Source of the DNA: Pseudopithomyces maydicus
Taxonomy: Eukaryota > Ascomycota > Dothideomycetes > Pleosporales > Didymosphaeriaceae
Length of the DNA stretch: 64,000 nucleotides
Direction: 5' to 3'
Assembly (NCBI GenBank): GCA_026873275.1
Contig: JANTUC010000001.1
Coordinates: forward strand, 3,822,453-3,886,452
The position numbers were made by a program, and so were the translations under genes. Within the stretch, counting starts at the first letter, position 1. Each line of letters starts with the position of its first letter. This document shows positions 46,341 to 60,728 of this stretch, piece after piece. The notes under the pieces were generated by a model. The model was given only the letters and a program-made list of their open reading frames with translations, did no database searches and had not been told where the DNA came from.

Positions 46341-46345
46341 ATTAG
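46341..46345. repeat. target-site duplication, left copy (ATTAG)
   Basis: ATTAG immediately precedes the outer element's 5' LTR and recurs immediately after its 3' LTR at 60933-60937. Confidence 0.85.
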
Positions 46346-46549
46346 TGTTACAGATCGGCCTTGCGACGACTCTACGACTAATCGTAGAACCGACCTAACC
46401 GCCCGGCGCGTCAAGTCCTAATTAGGACTAGCGCGCACTAGCTGCTTAGAGTACCTTTATATATCTTTTTATACTAGCTAGCCTCTATTCTATATACTTA
46501 GATTTTATTTAATTAAAATACGTTACTACTAACCTTATCGCCTATAATA
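46346..46549 (+). repeat. 5' LTR of outer element (lightly RIPed)
   Basis: 204 bases starting TGTTACAGATCGG and ending CTATAATA. It aligns without gaps to 60729-60932. The many differences are nearly all C here versus T there or G here versus A there. It keeps CpG-rich sequence such as CCGCCCGGCGCG. Confidence 0.9.
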
Positions 46550-48029
46550 TAATCTAAGTATCCTATTTCTATTATAAATATTAATAATTGGCTTACGCCA
46601 GCTCTTAGAGAGCTTATTTATATAATTATCTCTATATATATAGTATATACCCCGTATACTTATAATAATAGAGTGGACCTATATATATAGTATTCCTATA
46701 AGATCGCGCTAATATAGTAAAACCTACTAATATACCTAAATAGGTAGCTATTTTAAAGAATAATATAACTAAAATAGATCGCTTCTAATAATAGTTTTTA
46801 TAACTTATATAAGGTACTATCTAAGGTAATAATACTACCCTATAGAATAATAATAGTAATAAAGATAAAGACTTTAACTAATTAACTACCTATACCTATA
46901 AGGGTAAAATTAATTTTTAGCTATTAGACAGAGCGCTAAAAATCCTTTATAAATTATTTATACTATTTATTACTTTAGTTAGGTTTTAGAAGATTAGCGG
47001 CCTTAACCTATTTAAAATAGATAGCCTAATATAAAAGGTCTTAATAGAATTTATATTTAATATAATGTACTGCGCGCTATTTAAAATAGTAATATTATAT
47101 TTACTTCTCTTAAAAGACGTAGAGGATAAGAATCTAGAAGCTACTATTATTTTAGAGTAAGTTTAACGCTATTCCTCTTATTTTATAACTAAATACTTTA
47201 TTTATAAAGGATTATATAAGTTCATGATAGCACAGCGACTATTAGAAGTCTAAATAAATATTATAATTACTAAAATTAGACTCTAAGTGTTAATATAAAA
47301 TTAACTAAAAAGTAACTAAAAGATTAAATATAAGTGCCTTATACTAGCATATAAAGATAAAAATAATATTTTAAAGGATATTAATATTATTTCTATAATC
47401 TTTATATTAAATAATTTTATCCCTATAGTAATTTAGTATCTGCGTAAGTAATATATAGTAATTATTAAATATATAATCCACGACTAGTATATTAAGTAAG
47501 ATTTAAACTTAGTTATTTTAGAGCTATAAAATATATATATATAAGTAAATACCTTAGCTGCGGCTTAAGAATATACTATAGTCTATTTTAAAATAGTATA
47601 AAAGATATACTAAAAAAAGTTACTAGAAAATAAAAACTTAGTAGAGTGTTTACAGGCCGATAGAAGAGAACTTAAAAATACTTTATATAAAGTACTTAAC
47701 CGCGAGGAATACCTCTCTAAATATAAAGATAAATATAAGTCTTTATATAATAAGTGCGCAGTAGAGTTATAACAACTATAAATAGAATAAGAGTAGTTAA
47801 TAGTGGATAAGAAGGCTGTTTAGATATATAAAAAGAATAAGTATAAAGAAGTATACTTTTATAAGAAAGCTTAATAATTTATAAAAAAATTTTTAATCCT
47901 TTTAATAGTTTTAATAACAGCTCTAATAGTAACACCTTTAATAAAAAAGGATTTAATTTAAATAGTATTTTACTTAGACTACTATCTCTATGCCTACGTA
48001 GAATAATACTATTATTTTTAGTAAGTAAC

Positions 48030-48034
48030 GTAAT
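48030..48034. repeat. target-site duplication of inner element, left copy (GTAAT)
   Basis: GTAAT directly before the inner element's left LTR; the same five bases follow its right LTR at 55306-55310. Confidence 0.85.
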
Positions 48035-48610
48035 TGTTATAAGGGGTTCCTACTTATCTAGTCTATATAAGGGCAGGCAGGCTTCTCAGGAGCCTTGTAG
48101 GTATTTAGTGATTAAGTAATAATTAGGCAATAAGTAGTATAAATATCCCTATTTTACTAGTAAGAGCAAGACAATTATCTTCTATAAAGGCTAATAATTC
48201 TTAGTTATAAAAAAGAGCTTTAATTTAGCTATAAGCAAGTATACGAAGATATATAAGGAGTTAAAAGTTAACTATAAAGAATAGGAAATATATAAAGATT
48301 CTTTTAAACTATATATTATTCTTTCTACTTCTTATAACCACTATAATCCGACCCTATTAGGGTTTTATATTGGATTACCTCTGATCCGCTAAGAATACAG
48401 TTTTAGTTTAAATCTTAATTATATGTCTTATGTAATTCGATAGCCTCCCCTATCTGTTTTAAATTATTATTATATAACTACTAATTTAACTATCTTAGTA
48501 TTAGTAATAAGCTATTCTACCTGTCCTTTTATCTCCCGCTAAGACTAACAATTATATATATACTATAATTCTTAGATATTATTCCGCTATCTTTTTATAT
48601 AATTATAATA
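48035..48610 (-). repeat. 3' LTR of inner element
   Basis: 576 bases, gap-free partner of 54730-55305. The differences are mostly transitions of RIP type. Confidence 0.9.
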
Positions 48611-51600
48611 TTACCTCCCCCTTTAAGGCTGTTATCCTAATAGCTAACAATTATCCTAAGTTATACTATATAGGCTTCGTGCGTAAATATAAAGATAAGT
48701 GCCCTTATTACATTAGAAGTCTTTTCTATCTTATCTACTTTCTTTAATTATACCTAAGGTTCTAAAACTATCTTCTAATTAATATTATTAGGACCGGATT
48801 ACCGCGATCCTTAAAATAAATATTATTATATTAACTCCCTGCAGCCGTTACAAAGAGAAGGATTTAAAGTATATAATTAAATTATCTATTAGTTTTTGTG
48901 TATATTATATCTACACAAAATGCCACTGTGACTTAGTACTTTCTATAATAGAATATTAAGAGATAAAGGCTAAATAATATTATCTTACAGCTAAGCTCTA
49001 TAAGGCCTATTACTATATTTTAAATTTAGAAGATTAGTTAGCTGCTGTAGAAAAGAAGGAGTATTATTAGAAGTTAAAAGAGATTACTTTTATAGCTAAA
49101 TTAAAGGAACTAGAGTGTACTATAAGGATTCTTAATCCTAACTCCTTATCTTTAACTAGTATAGATGCCACTATACTTTCTATATTTTTATTATTTAAAT
49201 TCTTATCTAATTTAGGCTAGTTATAGGCTAATTTTTCCTTTATTAACCCTTTACTTCCTAAGTTCTTTTATAGTTTTTCTAAAAGCGGTCCTCTTAGAGT
49301 TCTCCCTAAAAGTTCTTTAGCAATTCCTTGCAGTTTATAAGGTTTTCTTTTAATTTTTAAGTATTATACTGCTCTAACTATCCTTTCTACTTTATTAGGT
49401 ATTATTACTAACCTTTATCTATTTATAGGTCCTTAATAGCTTTAATCTTATACTTATTATCTTCTAATTTTAGCTAGGTCTTAATTAAAGCGTTTAGAGG
49501 TGCTAGTTCTAGGAGGTTTTTATAAAAGTTAGGGTATATTTTTATTCCTTATAGTAGAAGTAGTTTACTTATAACTAGTCCCTTAGTCTCTGCGACTTTA
49601 AAGAGTCCTATTTATAAATAATTTAATTTTTTGCTTGGTCTCTTAGTTTTTAAATTTTTTTATAATAGGAAAACTTTATCCCCCTTTTTAAAAATTAGTC
49701 CCTTAATCCTTTACTTATTTGCGTTTGCGGATGCTAAGAGGGCCCTTTTTATAATTCTTTTATAAAGGGTGTTGTGCAGTTCCTTTATCTTTTAGGCCTT
49801 ATTCTATGCCCCTATAGAAATACTTTTTATATTTTATAGATTCTGATGAGCAACCGGCTTATATTTATAGTTTATATAATGTGGTAAATACCCTATTATG
49901 TTTAATCTAGCTCTATTATATGCCAGCTATGCCGTTAGTAGTAGTTCTACTTAATTATCTTATTATTTATTAATATAGAACCTTAGGTACTATTTTAGTA
50001 TTTAGTTGGTTTTTTCCGTTTGTCCGTCTGTCTGTAGATAGAAGCTTATTAATAGTTTTTAATTTATCCCTAGCGTTGCGATAAACATATTCTAGTATTT
50101 AAATATAAAGAGCTTATTATAGTTTATAATAAGTTTCTTTAGTGGGCTGTGCTCTACAAATAGCGTATTATTAACTTTATAAGCTAGTTTCTCTACTGTT
50201 ATAGACTCTTTTATAGGCCTGAACTTTGCGGCTTTTATAAGTCTATTTACTATTATTACGATAGTGTCGCATATTTATTTTATCCCTAGTTATAGCGATT
50301 TTGAGAGTTTTACTATAAAATTTATTATTATACTCTACTATGGCTGTTGGGCTGCTAATAATAGTTATAGAAGACTATAAGGCTTATATCTCTTAGGCTT
50401 ATTTTTATAATAGGCTAAATAGTTGCTTATCTCCTTAGTAACTATTTATTTAAGTTTAGGAATAGCATATTCGTTTATAATATATCGCGTTGTTTCTTCT
50501 ATACCTAGGTGTCCCCATTCCCTAGACTTATATAGTTCTTTTATTAGCTTAGGTGCTTCTTATATTTTTATAATAGTCTGTCCTTAGTGGTCTATTAGTC
50601 TAACCAATACCTTTTATACTTTAAGTTTTAGAAGTTATTCATTTTCCTAGACTTTTTTAAGTTAATTATATTCTAGAGTTCTGTCGTGCCCTTTTCAGAG
50701 TATTGCGCTATATAATTCTAATTTATTCTTAATTAGGTTAATCCTTCTACTTAAGGTATCTGCCGCCCCATTAAGGGTCCCTAAGTAATAATAAATTATA
50801 AAGTTAAAGTTTATAAGGAATTCCGTTTATTATATCTATTATTTATTAAGCTTCTTTATTGATATAAAACTAGTAAGGTTTATATAATCTATTTATACCT
50901 TAATCTTTATAAGTGCTCCTATAAGCTGCATTTCCTATTATTTAAAAGTATTTACTACTTCTAGTAGTTCTTTATTATAGACGTCGTAGTTCAACTCTAC
51001 TCTAGAGAATTTTTATAAATAAAAGAATACTAGTCTCCACTTTCTATCTTTATACTACTATATAAATACTGCTCCTAGTGCGTAGTTAAATATATTTATT
51101 TTAATCTAGGTTTTCCTCTATAAGTTAAATATTTATAAAAGGGGTGCTAAAAGAAATAGCTCTTTTAAGCTTTTAAATACTATGCGTTATTTCTCTTTCT
51201 ACTTAAATTTTACTTCTTTCTTTATAATCTCTGTTAAGGGTGCCGTTGTCTTAAAATAGTTAATAATAAACTTTTAGTAGAAGTTAGTGAATTCTAGGAA
51301 GGACTAGATATCCTTTATTAACTTAAGTTATAGCTATTCTTATATTATAGTTACTTTTTTAGGGTTTATGGCGATCCCTTCTCTTAAGATAATAAATCCT
51401 AAGTACTTAGTCTTTGTTATATAGAACTCACACTTATTTAGATATAGAAGTAACTAGTATTCTTTTATCTTTTCTAATACTTTTTATATATACTATATAT
51501 GTTCTTTAAGCGTTCCTTTAAAGTATACTAGTATATTATCTAGATATACCGTGCAGAATATATTTAAGTATTTATATAATACCTTATTTACTATTACTTA

Positions 51601-54600
51601 GAACGTTACTGGAGTGTTTATAAGTCCTATTAATATAACTATAAATTTATATAATCTATAGCGTGTTCAAAATATAGTTATTTATTTATATCCTTTAGCT
51701 ATGCGGATACGGTAAAAGCTATTTTATATATTAAACTTTATAAACTACTTAACTCTCTAGAGGCGATCTATAAGCTCTATTATTAATAATAATAGATATT
51801 AGTTCTTAATGGTTTTATCGTTTAGTTATTAATAATCTATATATAGTCGGAGTTATTTATTCTTCTTTAGTATAAATAGTATAGCAGAGGCTATTAGACT
51901 CTTACTAAGTTATATAAACTTTCGCTTTAAATTCTTCCTTAATTATTTTATTAGTTCTTCCTATTAATCTTATAATAGTAGTTATAATTATTTTAAGTGT
52001 AACTTTATGCCTTCTTATAGGTAGATCTTATAATTCTATTTCTAGTATTCTAGAAGTGTTTTACTATTTTTCTTATAAAAGAGTTCTGTAAAGTCTTAGT
52101 ATTCTTAGAATATAAATAGAATTTCTTGTCCCTCCTTCTAGAGCTTACTCCTTTATATTTAAATAACGCCTACTTTCTAAGGGTCCTTTTTATAGATTCT
52201 CGCAATCTTATAAGGTAATATCTATTATATAGTCTTTCTTCTGCTAATTCCCTCTCTTTAAGGTGTATATTAAACCTTTAGGCGTACTTGTAACTTCCTT
52301 ATGCTAGTAACCCTAACTATAAGTTCTTAATTATATATTGTTTTCTTCTGCTAATTAATAACAGGATTATATTTTTATAGTTAATTATAACTAATAATTA
52401 CTTCTAGACTTTCTAAATCTATTATAGTAAAGCTATGCTGGCTCCAGAATCTATTTAGACTAATAAGTAATAGTGTTATTTTAAGGCGTAACTAGCCTTT
52501 ACTATATTCTTAAGAGAATATTCTATCTATTATTTTTACTTAGATAGGTGTCGCCTTGTTCTAGTAGGGCAGCTTATACTTTTTTACTATTTTAGATAAG
52601 ATTAGATATTTAGTAATACTAGGGTCTATAAGCACTATTACTTAGTATCCTCTAATTATAACTTCTTTTTTAAGGTGTAGGTTGTTATTCTAATCTATTC
52701 TATAAACCTTAATAGGGACGCCTTTACTAATATAATTTATTTTCTAGTAGTGTACTAGTTTCTTAACTTACTATTAGTATTACTTAATTTTTTTAAATTC
52801 CTTTTTAGGTAAGCGGCGTTTTATTTTTAGTTATATTCTGTGTAGAGCCTATTAAAATAGTTTCTAGTTTAATAGAGGTGTTTATCCTCTTTTTTAGTGT
52901 TATCTTGTTTGTGCCATTTATATCCTTTTAATATATATTTATTAGGGGCCATTCCTTAGTGCTTTTTACTAAAAGAGTTTATAGTATTTTCTTCTTTTAC
53001 GTAGTAATGCGTAAAGCATTTCTTTTTATAATCTTTTTAGTAGGTAATGTCTTAGTGTGCTATATCGTGGTTTACTTTATAATTAGTACTATATATACCT
53101 ACTTTTAAAATGTACCCATAGATAGGGTTCTAGGGTCACTATTTTACTATATATTTATATTTGCAGTAGACTTAATAGATATTATTATAGTATCCTATTT
53201 ATCCTTTCTAAAGGTAGGTCTTTTTTAGTTTTCTTAGCTATATTAATAGTATATTATTATTTAGCAGTCCTCTGGCTAGATATATTTATAAGTAGAGTTT
53301 CTAGATTACTTCTAGATGTCCTCCCTAATCCTATTATAGGTTTTATATTTTTCCTGATAATATTAATACTATTTAATATTTTTATGGTGAATCTAGATCT
53401 AGATTTAATTATATGGGTTATTAACTACCCCTTAGTATTAGTCCGCGAGGGCTAATATTTGTTTATATATATTTTTATAGATTTAGACTCTTCTATTATA
53501 ATCTCTAGCGTAATGTATTCTATTTCTATATAATTAGTAAATATCTCTTAATATCTATTCCTAGATTTCTTTCTCTTATAGGGTTTGGCGTTCCCTCTTT
53601 TATAATATTCTATAGTTTGCTTTCATAATCTCTCTATTCTCCTTTATAATGGAGGCTATGTGTACTTATATTATCTAGAATTATTTTTCTTTAATCTTGT
53701 TTTTTGCGGTGTAGTTGTATATAAAGTGTCTTAGCTCTCTACATCTTAGATAGACTTTTTTATTATACTAGCGCTATCTTTCTTTATCTAATAGCCTGTT
53801 ATTTTGGTAGTTATATTTACCCCTTTTCTATAGTTATTTTTTATGGGCTTTATTAGTTATAATAACGTCTCCGTCCTAATCCCTTTTATTAGTGTTATGG
53901 GCTTTCTTTGTGTTGGCCTTCTGGCTAAATACTAATCTTTTTAATTTCTTTTTTTCTAGGTACTACTCGTACAGCCGATTATTAATTTAAATAGATAATT
54001 TAATGAGTTCTTTTAAGTTATCTAGTTAGTTATGGTGCGTTAGTTCGTCCTTGACTAATTCTTTTAGTCTATTATAGTACGCGGCTTAAAGAGGGGTATT
54101 ATTTTAGTTTATTTTAGCCTATAACTGCTTAAACTTAGATGAGTATTCGCTGGCGGACTTGGTCTATTTAAGGCGTTATATTTATTGTTTGGCCTTTTTT
54201 CCTCGTCGATTTTTCTAAATATGATTTTAATTTATTCCTTAAACCTATTCTAAGAATTAAAGACCTTTTTTGTAGCATTATTCTACTTATTGGGTTTGTC
54301 TTTATAAGCTAAGTAATTATTAGTAAGGGGTTGAAGCTATTTAGCGGCTTTCTTCTTTATATATATTTTAGTTGCTAAGACCTTGGCTTAATTAGTATTA
54401 AAGATCTCGCTGTTATAGCGGTAGTATAGTTCTATATTAGTGAGAAACGTCTTAAGTCTAGTCTTCCCCTATTATAGTATTTGGCTATCTTAAAGGGTAC
54501 TTTTACCGCAGGCCTTATTTAGACTTAGAGTAGTGCTTACGCTTATTTTTACGCGGTAGCTATTAAGGCTGCTATTTATATATAAAGTTTCTATATCTCT

Positions 54601-54729
54601 ATAACTTAGGCTGCCAGTATCGTTACTAGGCTTATTATAAGTCTAGAAGTAGTACTTCTACTAAGAGCCTATAAACTAGTAGAGCTTACTAGGGTTACTA
54701 TATTAACTTAAACCTTTAAGTAATTAAAG

Positions 54730-55305
54730 TGTTATAAGGGGTTTCTATTTACTTAGTTTATATAAGAGTAGGCAGGCTTCTTAGGAGCCTTGCAGGTATT
54801 TAGTAATTAAGTGATAATTAGGTAATGGGTAGTGCAAATATCCCTATTTTACTAGTAAGAGTAAGATAATTATCTCCTATAAAGGCTGACAATTCTTAGT
54901 TATAAAGAAGAGCTTTAATTTAGCTATAAGCGAGTATATAAAGATATATAAGGAGTTAAAAGTTAACTATAAAGAATAGGAAATGTATAGAGATCTTTTT
55001 AGACTATATACTATTCTTTCTACTTCTTATAACTACTGTGATCTGATCCTACTAGGGTCTTATATTAAATTACCTTTAATCCGCTAAGAATATAGTTTTA
55101 ATTTAAATTCTAATTATATATTCTATATAATTTAACAGTCTCCTCTATCTATTTTAGATTATTATCATGTGACTGCTAACCTAACTATCCTAGTGTTAGT
55201 AATAAGCTATTCTATCTATCCTCTTATCTTCCGCCAAGACTAACAATTATATATATATTATAATTCCTAAATATTGTTCCGCTGTCTTCCTGCGTGATTG
55301 TAATA
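54730..55305 (-). repeat. 5' LTR of inner element
   Basis: 576 bases ending ATTGTAATA, followed by GTAAT. The RIPed ending TAATA would be TAACA in the ancestral LTR, complementary to the TGTTA start. Confidence 0.9.
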
Positions 55306-57671
55306 GTAATGGGGACTTTATACCTAAAAAAGTATAAATTAAATAACTAATAGCCGGATATTAAGGACTTTATAGAAGATAAAAACTTTAACTTAGAATA
55401 GTAGTAGGCGTTTGTAGAAACTAAGTTCTAGAAATTATATAAGCTATTTAAAACTAAGGAAGGCCCTAATAAGTAGTCTAAAATATAATATTTTTAAGAT
55501 TACTATAAAGGAGTTGCCTATAACTATATTAAGTACTAGTTACTTACTATAGATAAATTAGACGCTTATTTTATATATTAAGAGCTATTTATAGACTTAG
55601 ATATCTCTTTTAATATCTATAATAAGTAGAGCTACGCCCTTATTAAGCTAAAAAATAGTAAAATTAAGTAAGGGAATAGTAAAGTAATTAGAATATAGTT
55701 AAGTTACTTTAATAATATATACACTTAAATATAAATTAGAGAATAAATAAAGATGCTTAAAGCTTTAACCTCTTTTAACTATTACTTTAAGGGATTAGTT
55801 ATAAATAACTAGTTATAAAATAAGATATAGACTAAGTTTACTTAACGCCTTTATAAACTAGAAGTTAAATATAATATTATATATAAATAGGACGTAGTAG
55901 GCCGGAATAAGAGAGGAAAGAAATTAAATAAAAATATCTTAAAGACTGTATATAAACCCTTAATAAAGAATAAAGACTCTTTTAAGAATATTAACTTTCA
56001 TCTATTAAAAAAATACTTTATTATTTAGAAGCGCAAGGTGTGCGTCCACTACTTAAAACTAAAATACTACTTAGATAAAAACTAGCCTAACTTATATAAG
56101 AATAATAAAATAGTCCTTATACTAGTGGAATAGTTATAATAAGCTATAGTAAAAGAGGCCCTAGAGGGAATAGAAGATAAAAGAAAAGTATAATCTCTAA
56201 GAATAATTACTCTTAGAGACTCTTATCTATATATTTATAGAAGGTATAAAATATTCTCTACTATTACTTTATAATTAAGTAATATATACTTATAACTCTA
56301 TTTAATATCTAAGTGTTGGTGGCCTTATTAGGCCTATCTTATTAAAAAGAAGCTATAATAGTGTATAAGCCTATTAATAGGTTATTTAATTAACTATTAT
56401 ATAGTATATAGATGGCTCTAAGAGGATTAGTAGAAGGCTTTAAGTTATAATATTATATTATTAGCGTTCTTCCTAATAGCGGATATATTAGATAATTAAT
56501 AAGTATTAAGCTTATATAGTAGCACTAAATCCCTATTATAAAGATTTATATCTTAGCACTACTGCGTTTAACTAATAAAAAAATAATAGGTATAATAAAT
56601 ATTATAACTAGACTAGCTATAAACCTAAAAGGGTATATAAGTAAAGACTGGTACTAGGTCACTAATATAATAGAATATAATATTATTATAGAATAGTCTT
56701 AGCTAAAATATTATAATCCAGCGTATAACTAGGCAGAATATATTATTACTTTTAAGTTAAAGCTCTATAAGTAGAACTACCTATATAGAATTTTATTCTT
56801 ATAGGCTATCTATAAGCAAGAAAGAGACTACTAGTATACTATTATATAATTAAAGCCTATAGTAGAGCTAATAATTATCTTAGTAGAAATAGTTATCACA
56901 TTTATTTACTAGAACCTAAATACAGCCTCTTAAATACTTCCTAAAGAATAAGACTATCTAGACTAAAATTCTATTAATAATAACTATTATATCTTTTTAA
57001 GTCTTTTTAAAGACTGCACTGCCAGTTACTAAAGTAAACTTTAAGAAGTTTTATATAAAGTTAAACTATAATTCTTATATAAAGGAAGAACTATAAGCCC
57101 GCCTTTTAAAATAATTCTACTACCTTAAAAAGTTATAAAACTTAAAAGAAGCCGCTGAGCTTCCTAAACTATAATTTAAAATTAACTATAAAATATACTT
57201 AAAGAAAAACAGCCAGCCAACCTTTTAATAATATTTTAAAATATCTTAAGAAGAAGTAGAGGCTATAAGAGCGTATATATAAATTAAGCTAGATAAGGGA
57301 TATGTTTAGAAAAGTAAGTTACCCTTACTATATCTTTATTAATAGTATAAAGACCTAGTGGTAATATAAGGATATGCGTCGACTATTAGAAACTAAATAA
57401 GATTATAATTAAGGACTATAATGCTCCTCTAAAGATTAGTAAGATCTTATTAAGAATAAATAATATAAGGTTATTTTCTAAGTTTAATATTATAGCGGCG
57501 TTTAATAAAATCCGTATTAAGGAAGGAGATAAATATAAGACTATATTCTTTACTTAGTTTAAATTATTTAAATACCTAATTATACCTTTCGGGCTATATA
57601 ACGCCCCTAAGACGTTTTAATAATATATTAATTAACTTTTCTAGGACTTCTTAAACGACTTCTACTCTATT

Positions 57672-57698
57672 TATTTTAATAATATTCTAATATACAGT
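57672..57698 (+). other. RIP-destroyed RT catalytic box
   Basis: The YxDD box of the outer element's reverse transcriptase reads YFNNILIYS. Both catalytic Asp codons (GAT/GAC) have become AAT through G-to-A changes, as expected from RIP on the opposite strand. Confidence 0.8.
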
Positions 57699-60600
57699 AA
57701 AAATAAGGTAGATTATATAGAATACTACCTAAAGGTTTATAAGAGGTTACTAGAAGTAGGACTTTACCTAAATATAAATAAGTATAAGTTTTTAGTAAAG
57801 TAAGTAAGCTATCTAGGAATAATTTTATCTACTAATAGGCTGGAAATGGACTTAGTTAAGGTTTAAATAATTATGGACTAGTTCCTTCTCTAGATTATAA
57901 AGAATATATAGGCGTTTATTAGGTTTATAAACTTTTATTAATGATTTATATATTAGTTCTTTTAAATAGTACTGCCACTTATAGAGTAGACGTATAGAGT
58001 AATTAGATAGATTAACCTATTTAAGAAGTTAGTATAAGCCTTCTAATAACTATAGAATGCCTTTCTAAATATTCTAATCCTTATACACTTTAATTTTAAG
58101 TTTTAAACTATAGTTAAGATTAATACTTCTAACTAGGTGGTTATAGAAATTCTATTATAATATTATAAGGAGTTGCTTAGGCCTATGGCCTTCTTTTTTA
58201 TAAAGATAAAATTAGCTAAGCTAAATTATTTTATTTATAATAAGGAGCTAATGGCTATTATTTAAGTCTTTAAGGAATAGAGACCTAAACTCATAAGAAC
58301 TACTAAACTAATAGAGGTATTTTTAGACTATAAAGCCCTTAAATACTTTATAACTACTAAGCAGCTTAATTAAAGATAAGCTTAATAGGCTAAATTCTTA
58401 TTAAAGTTTAACTTTATTATTAAATATCGCCCTGGGAAACAGGGTACTAAACTAGATATATTAATACGCAGAATTATTAACCTCCTAAAGGGTTAAATAA
58501 TAAAAGGATTTACTAATAGTAGTAAATTTTACTACCTCTAAAGTAATTTAAAATTAATATATACGCCCTATATAATAGTAGGTTATTATAAGCTATTTAC
58601 CTTACGTAGATTATTACTAAATAATTAGAAGCCAATATATGGGAACTATTTTCAATGGTTTATATAATTAGGAAAAAACTATTTATTTTTAATAATTAGG
58701 ATAAGGATAATCCTTTAAACCCCTAGAATAGTTTTAGGGATACTAATAATAGGGATCTTTTAAACTAGATTTATATCTATAGTATTTATAATAAGGTAAT
58801 ATTAATAGTAGTAGAAATAATTGAGTTGAGTGCCTACCGGCTACTATATTATATATATTATAATTTAAGAGTCCACTTAGAGTTATAAGACTGTTCTATT
58901 AAGAATAACCTCTTATATATTAATAATTATATATTTATGCTATATAATAACGCTTTATATACTTAAATAGTGCGTTTCTTCTATAACCTACTAATTGGAG
59001 GTTATAGTAGAAAATATAAGATATACTATAAATTATTAAAGTACTACTATTGGTCTTACTATATAGATAGTGTTATATAATATATATAAAATTACTTTAT
59101 CTGCTCCTAAGCCAAGTTTAAATATAAAGGTAAATATAGACTCCTCCACCCGCTACTAATATTAAATATATATTAAGGAAGTGTATTTATTAATTTTATT
59201 ATCTTACTTCCTAAGTCGCACTATAAAGGACGTAACTATTAATATATTATAGTAATTATAGATTACCTTTCTAAGAAGAAAAAATTTATTCTCTTAATTA
59301 TATTAGATATAGAGACGTATATCTAGACTTTTATTAAATATATATAGTGGGAAGAGGGCTACCTAATAGAGGTAATTATTAATTAAGGAATATAGTTTAT
59401 CTCTACTTTCTAGAAATAGTTCTATTAATAGTTAGGAATCTCTCTAAAGTTATTAATAGCCTTCTACTTAGAGATAGATAGGTAGATAGAAATTATAAAT
59501 TAAGCCTTAAAGACTTACTTATGCTATTATATTAACTATAAGTAAAATAACTAAGTGGAAATACTGTTAATAGCGGAGTTTATTACTAATAATAGTAAGA
59601 ATTCTATTATAGGAGTTAGCCCGTTTAAGGCTATTAAGGGATATATATTAAAAGTAGGCACTAAGTTTCTAGAAATAATCCTTAAGGGCTAAAAAATACT
59701 TAGGACACTAAGGCAGTGGATAAGCTAATATAATATATTAAGAAGATAAAATAATAATTATAATATTTTATTAAATGGGCCCAGGAGGTTATAAAAATAT
59801 ATATAAATAGAAAATATATACTAGCACTAGTTCTTCGTAAAGATAATTAAGTTATATTAGATACTTAAAATATTAAAATATAATATAGTAAAGGGCTCTT
59901 AGAGAAGAACCTTAGCCTATTCTAGATTATTAAAATGTACTAAGATAATAAAATTAATAAGAGTACTAGTTAGGCCTTTAAACTGGACTTTTTAAACTAT
60001 ATAATATTTAGAAATATATATCTATAATTCTATCCTTAGTTATTGCACCTCTAGGATATAAATTCTCTAGTAGAATAATATTTCGCGCCTTAAGGGCTAG
60101 TAGACTTAAAGAAAGGACTATTAGTGTATAGAGTTAAATTTATTCTTAATTATAAGGTAGACTAATAGGTAATTAATCTTAATACTAGTAAAAAAGGCCT
60201 CTTAAAGTTACTAATTAAATAGGATGATTTTAAATACCCTATCTAAAAATTATACTTTAATGTTACCAGTTGCCAGCAGCACCTTACTAAGTATTATTTA
60301 TATTATTTAAATACCCCTAAGTAACGGAGTATAAGACTCTTAAATTATTATAATAAATATATGGCTGCGGCCTGGCTCCTAGTAGAGAAGAGATAAAAGA
60401 ATATATTATAAAAAGGCTACTTAGTAAGACTTTATATAAAAGTTATTAAATTAGAAGACGCTAATCATGGCTAGCCAGTAAAATAAAAAGTGATATATTT
60501 ATCTATTAAGTTAGGGAACTTAATCTTAGTTAAATAGTCTAATAATTAAGCTCTTTAAGAAAATAGCTCTATAACACTCTATAGAATAGGTTTTATATTA

Positions 60601-60728
60601 AGATTACCGCATAATAGGATCACTTAAATAGGATTTTAATTATAAATAACGCGGAAGTCCTCTAGGGCGATTAATTTAATATAGAGGATTTTAACGTTTT
60701 AGGATAAAGCTTTTTTAGAGGGGGATAA

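Larger units (their letters stand above)
43438..46345. other. gene-poor subtelomeric spacer
   Basis: 2.9 kb of normal-composition DNA between the last intact gene and the first retrotransposon LTR. Short ORFs (44514-44762, 45137-45382 and similar) have no convincing features. The one likely relic is the gene start at 45753-45939, listed separately. No RIP signature is evident in this stretch. Confidence 0.45.
48035..55305 (-). mobile_element. inner Ty3/gypsy-type LTR retrotransposon, RIP-inactivated, nested in outer element
   Basis: A 7,271-base element with 576-base LTRs at 48035-48610 and 54730-55305. The two are equal in length and begin TGTTATAAGG or its RIPed equivalent. GTAAT target-site duplications flank the element. 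It lies on the minus strand: the polypurine tract reads AAAGGGGGAGGT on that strand at 48611-48624. Pol remnants run rightward to leftward: the RT active-site region VYLDNILV near 51525-51549, integrase remnants near 50.2-50.5 kb (GHLGIEETTRYI, IVIIVNRLIKAAKF), and gag sequence toward 53.3-54.5 kb. No open frame survives. Because it splits the outer element, it inserted later. Confidence 0.9.
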
